Of a stretch of DNA of 10,773 nucleotides, positions 6,863-10,773 are shown one piece after another. The DNA is taken from contig SKVA01000059.1 in NCBI GenBank assembly GCA_007129695.1, positions 1 through 10,773 on the forward strand, in the 5' to 3' direction. The DNA is from Spirochaetaceae bacterium. Lineage in GTDB: Bacteria > Spirochaetota > Spirochaetia > DSM-27196 > SLST01. Under the pieces are notes generated by a model that saw nothing but the letters and a program-made list of their open reading frames with translations, did no database searches and had not been told where the DNA came from. Made by a program: the position numbers and the translations under genes. Position 1 is the first letter of the stretch, and every line of letters starts with the position of its first letter.

Positions 6863-7819
6863 ATGATCACACATGCCACCGCGCGAACGCGCGCAGCGCT
6901 GATCGAGCGAACCCGTCGATTCTTCACCGCGCGCGGCTATCTGGAGATCGACGGCCCGCTTCTGACGCCCGCGCTGATCCCGGAGGCGCACATCGAGGTG
7001 TTCGCAACCGAACTGGTACACCCGTACGAGCGGTCGCAGCCGCGCTACCTGATCCCGTCGCCCGAAGTCTACCTGAAGCGGCTGGTCGCCGACGGCTGGG
7101 GCAACGTGTTTTCGATCGGCAGGTGCTTTCGTAACGCTGAGAGCTCGTCACGCCTGCACAACCCGGAGTTCACGATGCTCGAATGGTACACGGTCGACGC
7201 CGACTACCGCGACTCGATCGCGCTCACGACCGACTTACTCGGCGACCTTGCTGCGGTATCGACCGTGGCGGCCGGCGCGGCAACCGTCGGTGCGCCTCCC
7301 GTGCGGACCACGGTACGCGACGCGTTCGTGCGCTACGCGGGGTGCGCTCCCGACGTGTTTGACGCGCCGGGAGCGCTGCGCGATACTGCGGCTCATCACG
7401 GAATGCGCGTCGACGACGACGAGTCGGACGAAGACCTGTTCCAGCGCATCCTCCTCAGCCACGTCGAGCCGAACCTGCCGACCGACCGGCCGCTTTTCCT
7501 CTGCGACTACCCCACCCTGGTCCCGACGCTCGCACAGAGATCGCCGGACGGTGCGTTCGCCGAGCGGTGGGAGCTCTACATCGGTGGGGTCGAGATCGCG
7601 AACTGCTACACCGAAGAACGAGACCAGCGACGCCTCGAGCGGTTCACCGCCGAACAGTCGGCGGCGAAGCAGAGCGCGCTCGTCCCGCACGCTGTGTCGG
7701 ATACGCTCGCGCGCTTCACCGACGCCCCACCGTGTACCGGGGTTGCGCTCGGTGTCGACCGGTTGATCATGGCGCTTCTGGACGAGAGCGACATCGGGGG
7801 GGTAATCTTTACCTGGTAG
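6863..7819 (+). CDS. epmA: Elongation factor P--(R)-beta-lysine ligase (EpmA/PoxA/GenX)
   Basis: This 318-residue class II lysyl-tRNA-synthetase paralogue lacks the anticodon-binding domain. It activates (R)-beta-lysine (or lysine) and attaches it to the conserved Lys of EF-P, which helps ribosomes through polyproline stretches. Motif 2 is at 89-109 (FRNAE ... RLHNPEFTMLEWY) and motif 3 at 293-305 (GVALGVDRLIMAL). ERWELYIGGVEIANCY (235-250) is the amino-acid-binding strand typical of EpmA. The length fits (E. coli 325), and the N-terminus starts directly in the catalytic domain (TRRFFTARGYLEID). ATG 6863 is chosen because residues upstream in this frame overlap malY and do not resemble the family. 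The substrate gene efp follows after 37 nt, strong context support. The 2,3-aminomutase EpmB is not in this window. A run of seven G bases near the 3' end codes Gly-Gly in the C-terminal DIGGVIFTW. Confidence 0.95.
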   Translation: MITHATARTRAALIERTRRFFTARGYLEIDGPLLTPALIPEAHIEVFATELVHPYERSQPRYLIPSPEVYLKRLVADGWGNVFSIGRCFRNAESSSRLHNPEFTMLEWYTVDADYRDSIALTTDLLGDLAAVSTVAAGAATVGAPPVRTTVRDAFVRYAGCAPDVFDAPGALRDTAAHHGMRVDDDESDEDLFQRILLSHVEPNLPTDRPLFLCDYPTLVPTLAQRSPDGAFAERWELYIGGVEIANCYTEERDQRRLERFTAEQSAAKQSALVPHAVSDTLARFTDAPPCTGVALGVDRLIMALLDESDIGGVIFTW

Positions 7820-7821
7820 TT

Positions 7822-7830
7822 TGGTATATT
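7822..7830 (+). promoter_or_regulatory. Extended -10 promoter of efp
   Basis: TGGTATATT is an extended -10 element (TG, one base, then TATATT), just after the epmA stop codon. No good -35 box is seen, as is common with extended -10 promoters. Transcription would begin near 7837, leaving a leader of about 20 nt that carries the GAGGT Shine-Dalgarno sequence (7847-7851), 5 nt before the efp ATG. efp could therefore be expressed on its own at a higher level than epmA. Confidence 0.55.
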
Positions 7831-7856
7831 CCGACACCATCAAACCGAGGTAACTA

Positions 7857-8420
7857 ATGATCAAAGCCGGTCAAATAGCAAAAGGTCAGTGTCTCATGTG
7901 GAAGGACGAGCCGTACCTGGTGAGCGATCGCGAGTTCGTGAGTCCGGGTAAGGGCGCCGCGTTCGTGCGCGTGAAGCTCAAGAACGTGAGAACCGGGAAG
8001 GTTCTCCAGGAAACGATCAAGACGAACGATTCGGTCGAAGAGGCGAACGTTTACGACCGTGACGCGCAGTTTCTCTACGCCGACGACGAGGCGTATCACT
8101 TCATGGACAGCGAAAGCTACGACCAGTTCACGGTTACCCGCGCCGGGCTCGAGGACAGGATCTACTACCTGCTCGAAGGCGAAACGTACCGTGTCGTAAT
8201 GTGGGAAGCGAACCCGATCGACGTGACGGTGCCGCTGAAGATGACGCTCACGGTAGCGCAGGCCGAGGACGCGCTGCGCGGCGACACGGTGACCGGCGCG
8301 ACCAAGCCGATCAAGACCGATACGGGGCTTGAAGTCAAAGTCCCGATTTTCATCAAACAGGGTGACCGCATCCTGGTCAACACCGAAAGCGGAGATTACG
8401 TAGAACGCGTCAACGGCTGA
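7857..8420 (+). CDS. efp: Translation elongation factor P
   Basis: This 187-residue protein binds ribosomes stalled on consecutive prolines and promotes peptide bond formation. The order is the three-domain family plan: N-terminal KOW-like domain (residues 1 to about 62), central OB domain, and C-terminal OB domain ending GDRILVNTESGDYVERVNG, close to the family signature. The modification site is Lys32 in the loop SPGKGAAF, equivalent to Lys34 of E. coli (PGKGQAF). A Lys there, with epmA directly upstream, indicates lysylation-type activation rather than the rhamnosylated-Arg version. The ATG has Shine-Dalgarno GAGGT 5 nt upstream. Length is normal. Confidence 0.97.
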   Translation: MIKAGQIAKGQCLMWKDEPYLVSDREFVSPGKGAAFVRVKLKNVRTGKVLQETIKTNDSVEEANVYDRDAQFLYADDEAYHFMDSESYDQFTVTRAGLEDRIYYLLEGETYRVVMWEANPIDVTVPLKMTLTVAQAEDALRGDTVTGATKPIKTDTGLEVKVPIFIKQGDRILVNTESGDYVERVNG

Positions 8421-8476
8421 CCCGGGGTGCGCCTGCGGTTTCTCGCGCGAAATCGACGCGACTCCGGGTCGCGGGG

Positions 8477-8504
8477 TGGATTTATGTGCAAAGTAGTCTA
8501 TAAT
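8477..8504 (+). promoter_or_regulatory. Promoter of the Rrf2-family regulator
   Basis: TATAAT at 8499-8504 is a perfect -10 box in GC-rich DNA. A weak -35 candidate, TGGATT (8477-8482, 3 of 6 to consensus), lies 16 bp upstream. Transcription would start near 8511, inside the inverted repeat described next, leaving a leader of about 26 nt before the ATG at 8537. The rest of the 116-bp gap between efp and this gene holds GC-rich imperfect hairpins without a T-run. Confidence 0.65.
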
Positions 8505-8505
8505 A

Positions 8506-8528
8506 CCCGAAACATCACCGTTTCAGGG
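8506..8528 (+). promoter_or_regulatory. Inverted repeat at the regulator's transcription start, candidate operator
   Basis: The sequence is CCC-GAAAC, six bases (ATCACC), GTTTC-A-GGG: a perfect 5-bp core inverted repeat flanked by CCC/GGG arms offset by one base. It starts 1 bp after the -10 box and covers the predicted transcription start. Its right GGG is part of the Shine-Dalgarno GGGAG. A repressor bound here would block RNA polymerase, which suits autoregulation as known for IscR. It does not match the classical E. coli IscR type 1 motif. A short RNA hairpin at the ribosome-binding site is the alternative. Confidence 0.45.
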
Positions 8529-8536
8529 AGTGGGAC

Positions 8537-8986
8537 ATGAGAGTTACGACCAAGGGTAGGTACGCGCTGCGCGCGATCACCAACCTCGCGATGGCCGGGT
8601 CGGAGAAGCCGATTCCAATCAAGAAGATCGCCGCCGACGAGGATATTTCACCCGAGTTTCTGGAGCAGATCTTCTTCAAGCTCAAGAAGTCGGGGATCGT
8701 CGGGTCGGTGCGCGGCCCGGGCGGCGGTTTCGTGCTCGACAAGGAGCCGTCGGAGATTTCGGTGAAGGACATCTTCGACGCGGTTGGCGAAGGGCTGCTC
8801 ATCGCGCCGTGCACCGGCGAAGAGGAGTGCGAACGGCAGGACAACTGCCTGGTCCACGACGTCTGGATGGAGGCGAGCGACCATATCGTCGGCTACTTCG
8901 AGCGGCTCACGCTGCAGCAGGTCGTCGACCGCAACCAGGACAAGGCGATCGAGCCGATGCTCACCGGTCAGGAGTTCGACGTCTAG
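8537..8986 (+). CDS. Rrf2-family transcriptional regulator, IscR-like with [2Fe-2S] ligand set
   Basis: This 149-residue winged-helix regulator carries Rrf2 signatures: N-terminal MRVTTKGRYALRAI, the recognition region SPEFLEQIFFKLKKSGIV (38-55) and the wing RGPGGGFVL (59-67). The cluster segment has Cys92, Cys98, Cys104 and His107, i.e. C-x5-C-x5-C-x2-H, the same residues and numbering as the [2Fe-2S] ligands of E. coli IscR. It should therefore bind a cluster and sense Fe-S status, possibly with oxidative or nitrosative stress. NsrR and RsrR use other ligand sets, so IscR-type is the best reading. IscS/IscU or Suf genes often follow such regulators, but here a convergent channel gene comes next, so it is a stand-alone regulator at this locus. 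Shine-Dalgarno GGGAG is 6 nt before the ATG. The TAG shares bases with the opposing gene's stop codon. Confidence 0.93.
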   Translation: MRVTTKGRYALRAITNLAMAGSEKPIPIKKIAADEDISPEFLEQIFFKLKKSGIVGSVRGPGGGFVLDKEPSEISVKDIFDAVGEGLLIAPCTGEEECERQDNCLVHDVWMEASDHIVGYFERLTLQQVVDRNQDKAIEPMLTGQEFDV

Positions 8987-9960
8987 ACCGTGCTCGACCG
9001 CGCGTCGGCCGGAGGTTGACCGGCCGTCGGCGGCCCCACGACGGGAAAGGATTTCACGTACAAGTCGCGCTGCGGAAACGGAATCTCGATGCCGTTGTCG
9101 CGGAACGCGCGCCAGATCTCGACGATGATCTCCGAACGCGCAAGATGCCGCTGGACCGAGTTCGCGATAGCTATCGCGAGCGTCACGGTGATCCCGGAGT
9201 CGTCGAAGCTGCGAAACAGCACGCGCGGCTCGCGACTCGGGGTCCGAAACGTCACGCGCTCCCCGACGAGCATCAGCACCTCGCGCACGCGGTCGAGATC
9301 GGTCCTGTACGCGACCTGGACGTCGGTCATCAGAACGATGCTCGGGTCGCCGTAGCTCTGGTTGTGCACCGTGTTCTCGACGATCTGCCGATTCGGCACT
9401 ATGAGCGTCTCGTTCGTGATCGTGTTCACGACGCTGTAGAGGATCTTGATCTGCTCGACGTCGCCTTCGAGCCCGCCGATATGGACGCGATCGCCCTCCT
9501 TGATCGGTCGCGCGACGATGATCATCAGCCCGGCAAAGAGGTTCGCGACGGCACCCTGAAGCCCGAACCCTATGCCAAGTCCGAGCACGCCGAAGAGCAC
9601 GGTGAGCGACGACAGGTTCACGCCGATCACAGAAAGCCCGATTATCACGACGATCGTCATCACCGCGTAGCGTACGAGACTGACGATCGAAAAGCGGCGC
9701 GCTGCGTCTATGTTCAACCGCGCGATGATCCGCTGCTCGACGAGCCTGCGAGAGCTGTTGCCCGCCCACGTCGCGGCGTAGAAGATCGGGATCAGCATCA
9801 GCAGCGTGATCACCGAGATGTTCGTCGATCCCGACGTGAAGAACGGCGCTCGCAAAAACCCGTAGATCGCGGCGAGCGTTTCCCGAATCCGATCTCCGAA
9901 CAGACTTGCACCGATCAGCAGAATCACGATCAGGAATACCAGTCTCGCGGCGATCCTCAC
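8983..9960 (-). CDS. Small-conductance mechanosensitive channel, MscS family
   Basis: This 325-residue inner-membrane protein is an MscS-type channel that opens under membrane tension to release solutes after osmotic downshock. Hydrophobic segments lie at about 5-22, 47-66 and 93-114. The pore-lining helix (about 118-150) contains GFGLQGAVANLFAGLMI, the conserved Gly/Ala-rich signature with Gln and Asn. The cytoplasmic beta domain follows (ARPIKEGDRVHIGG, 150-163; IVPNRQIVENTVHN, 187-200), then the alpha/beta C-terminal domain and a Pro-rich tail. The start is GTG at 9960; a TAG lies in frame about 10 codons upstream and no other usual start codon intervenes. AGGTGG abuts the GTG, too close for a standard Shine-Dalgarno sequence, so coupling to upstream translation is likely. 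Its TAG overlaps that of the Rrf2 gene on the other strand. Confidence 0.92.
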   Translation of the reverse strand: MRIAARLVFLIVILLIGASLFGDRIRETLAAIYGFLRAPFFTSGSTNISVITLLMLIPIFYAATWAGNSSRRLVEQRIIARLNIDAARRFSIVSLVRYAVMTIVVIIGLSVIGVNLSSLTVLFGVLGLGIGFGLQGAVANLFAGLMIIVARPIKEGDRVHIGGLEGDVEQIKILYSVVNTITNETLIVPNRQIVENTVHNQSYGDPSIVLMTDVQVAYRTDLDRVREVLMLVGERVTFRTPSREPRVLFRSFDDSGITVTLAIAIANSVQRHLARSEIIVEIWRAFRDNGIEIPFPQRDLYVKSFPVVGPPTAGQPPADARSSTV

Positions 9961-10049
9961 CCACCTGAGAATCGACGCCCGAGCGAGCTACCGACGACTA
10001 CAACCGTCGATCCCAGGAACTCGCGGAGAAGCTCCACGACGCCGTTCAC
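9957..10049 (-). CDS. Possible 30-residue ORF coupled to both neighbours
   Basis: An ORF of 30 codons starts with GTG at 10049 and fills the gap between the pyrE domain and the channel gene. Its start overlaps the pyrE TGA (GTGA) and its own TGA overlaps the channel's GTG (again GTGA). It would encode a peptide beginning MNGVVELLREFLGS and ending SSLGRRFSGG, with a run of four Val in the middle; no family is recognised. GGGGCG in the end of pyrE could serve as a weak ribosome-binding site. It may be a real peptide, a relay that carries ribosomes to the channel start, or chance in GC-rich DNA. Confidence 0.35.
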   Translation of the reverse strand: MNGVVELLREFLGSTVVVVGSSLGRRFSGG

Positions 10050-10773
10050 TCGCGCCCCAGAAAGTCGGCGATTCGCTCGCGCGCGCCGGAGTCGATCAGG
10101 CCCCGCTGCGCCGCACGGTCGACCAAACGATCGATCGAAGCCGCCGCGTGCAGCCGAACCCCGGCGCGTTCCATGTCTCGCCTGCCCTGAGCGCCGCGTT
10201 CTATGAGCACCAGCAGGTCATCGACGACGAGCCCTTCGCCGCGCAACAGGTCGATCGCCTCGATCTTGCTCAGCCCGGTCGTGATCAGGTCGTCGACGAG
10301 CACGACGCGCTCGCCGGGAGACCAATTGCCCTCGATCGTGTTTCCGCTCCCGTGCGGCTTCGGCGGCAGTCGCGGGTAGACGAGCGGGAGGCGCGCGGAC
10401 AGCGCAAACGCGGTCGCAAGGCTGATCGCGGCGACCGGCACCGCCGCGATCCGGTCGGCCGAAAGCGACGCGAACAGCGCGCGGTACGCGGCCGCGGCCG
10501 CTTCGAGCGCGTCCGGGGAACTCTGCAGCCGCCGAAGATCGATGTAGAACGGCGAAAGCGTCCCGCTCTTCAGCGTGAACTCGCCGACCTGGAAGCAGTT
10601 CGTGTCGAGGATCGCGTCCAAGAGGCGCGTCACCGTCGGGTCGTCGGGCGCGCCGCGCCCGGCAAGAACGCCGCCCCCGGCGGGAGCGGCGGCGTCACGG
10701 CGCGCGTCGCGCGCGCGGCGGTACTCGTCGACAAGATCGGCGGCGGCTCGCTCTGGATCGTCCGCGGCGGCGA
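10046..10773 (-). CDS. pyrE: Orotate phosphoribosyltransferase domain, probably C-terminal half of a PyrF-PyrE fusion (N-terminus off-window)
   Basis: The last 195 residues form an orotate phosphoribosyltransferase, which joins orotate to PRPP to make OMP. Evidence: FTLKSGTLSPFYIDLR, the loop YPRLPPKPHGSGNTIEG, and the PRPP-binding motif VVLVDDLITTGLSK. The frame stays open upstream to the window edge with no stop. The GTG at 10633, the natural start for a PyrE alone, has no Shine-Dalgarno sequence. The 46 upstream codons read as a helix (DDPERAAADLVDEYRRARD) resembling the C-terminal end of type-2 OMP decarboxylases, then a Gly/Ala/Pro-rich linker. I infer a PyrF-PyrE protein covering the last two steps of UMP synthesis, the domain order known from cyanobacteria and kinetoplastids. 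The loop has Leu where most OPRTases have the first Lys of RKxxKxHG, while the second Lys and the His remain. PyrE is certain; the PyrF part is inferred from about 25 residues. Confidence 0.88.
   Translation of the reverse strand, partial: AAADDPERAAADLVDEYRRARDARRDAAAPAGGGVLAGRGAPDDPTVTRLLDAILDTNCFQVGEFTLKSGTLSPFYIDLRRLQSSPDALEAAAAAYRALFASLSADRIAAVPVAAISLATAFALSARLPLVYPRLPPKPHGSGNTIEGNWSPGERVVLVDDLITTGLSKIEAIDLLRGEGLVVDDLLVLIERGAQGRRDMERAGVRLHAAASIDRLVDRAAQRGLIDSGARERIADFLGRE

Noticed and set aside
8419..8470. GACCCGG ... CCGGGTC inverted repeat after efp, considered as a terminator
   Set aside because: The 7-bp arms are 38 nt apart and no T-run follows; such GC-rich matches are common here. 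A weak terminator cannot be excluded.
8491..8504. A partial E. coli IscR type 1 half-site (TAGTC followed by TATAAT) over the Rrf2 promoter
   Set aside because: Only the TAGTC half matches and the other half-site is absent; the bases are explained by the -10 box.
8648..9964. A 438-codon minus-strand frame and a 465-codon plus-strand frame (8809-10206) across the Rrf2/MscS region
   Set aside because: Both are Arg/Asp-rich shadows without recognisable domains and conflict with well-supported genes.
1..10773. CRISPR arrays, insertion sequences, tRNA genes, phage or toxin-antitoxin genes
   Set aside because: No spaced direct repeats, transposase-like frames, tRNA-like cloverleafs or paired small ORFs of that type were found on reading both strands.

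Overview
The window suggests a high-GC spirochaete (phylum Spirochaetota). The main reason is the pair at the left edge: a TatT-type lipoprotein followed by a DctP-type binding protein. TatT-TatP TRAP systems are best known from Treponema pallidum (TP0956/TP0957). The phylum call is an inference from gene content. The DNA is almost entirely coding, with short intergenic gaps and many 4-nt start/stop overlaps. No mobile element, CRISPR array, tRNA or rRNA was seen, and no gene-free stretch exceeds about 120 bases.

Layout. A long leftward (minus-strand) series runs from 6820 to the left edge: a MalY/PatB-type C-S lyase, an MTA/SAH nucleosidase, a 976-aa M16C (PreP-like) zinc peptidase, a 144-aa exported protein of unknown function, the TRAP lipoprotein TatT, and the N-terminal half of the TRAP binding protein TatP, cut by the window edge. 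Divergent from it, starting 42 bp away, are epmA, efp and an IscR-like Rrf2 regulator on the plus strand. From the right come leftward genes: an orotate phosphoribosyltransferase domain that is open in frame to the window edge (apparently the C-terminal half of a PyrF-PyrE fusion), a possible 30-codon ORF, and an MscS-family channel whose stop codon interlocks with that of the Rrf2 gene.

How the genes work together. EpmA attaches a lysine-type residue to EF-P, so epmA-efp is an enzyme-substrate pair. TatT and TatP form the periplasmic part of a TRAP uptake system whose membrane subunits would lie beyond the left edge. The lyase and nucleosidase both act in methionine/SAM-related sulfur metabolism and overlap by 4 nt. 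PyrF-PyrE would carry out the last two steps of UMP synthesis.

The window is mostly housekeeping and I see no convincing new multi-gene system. The points worth a second look are: three genes (tatT, malY, epmA) with a -10-like element 6-8 nt before the start codon and no Shine-Dalgarno sequence, implying leaderless mRNAs; a 42-bp divergent region in which two such promoters would overlap; the PyrF-PyrE fusion; the small ORF linked by GTGA overlaps on both sides; and a regulator with the full IscR ligand set, an inverted repeat at its own promoter and no Fe-S assembly genes beside it.
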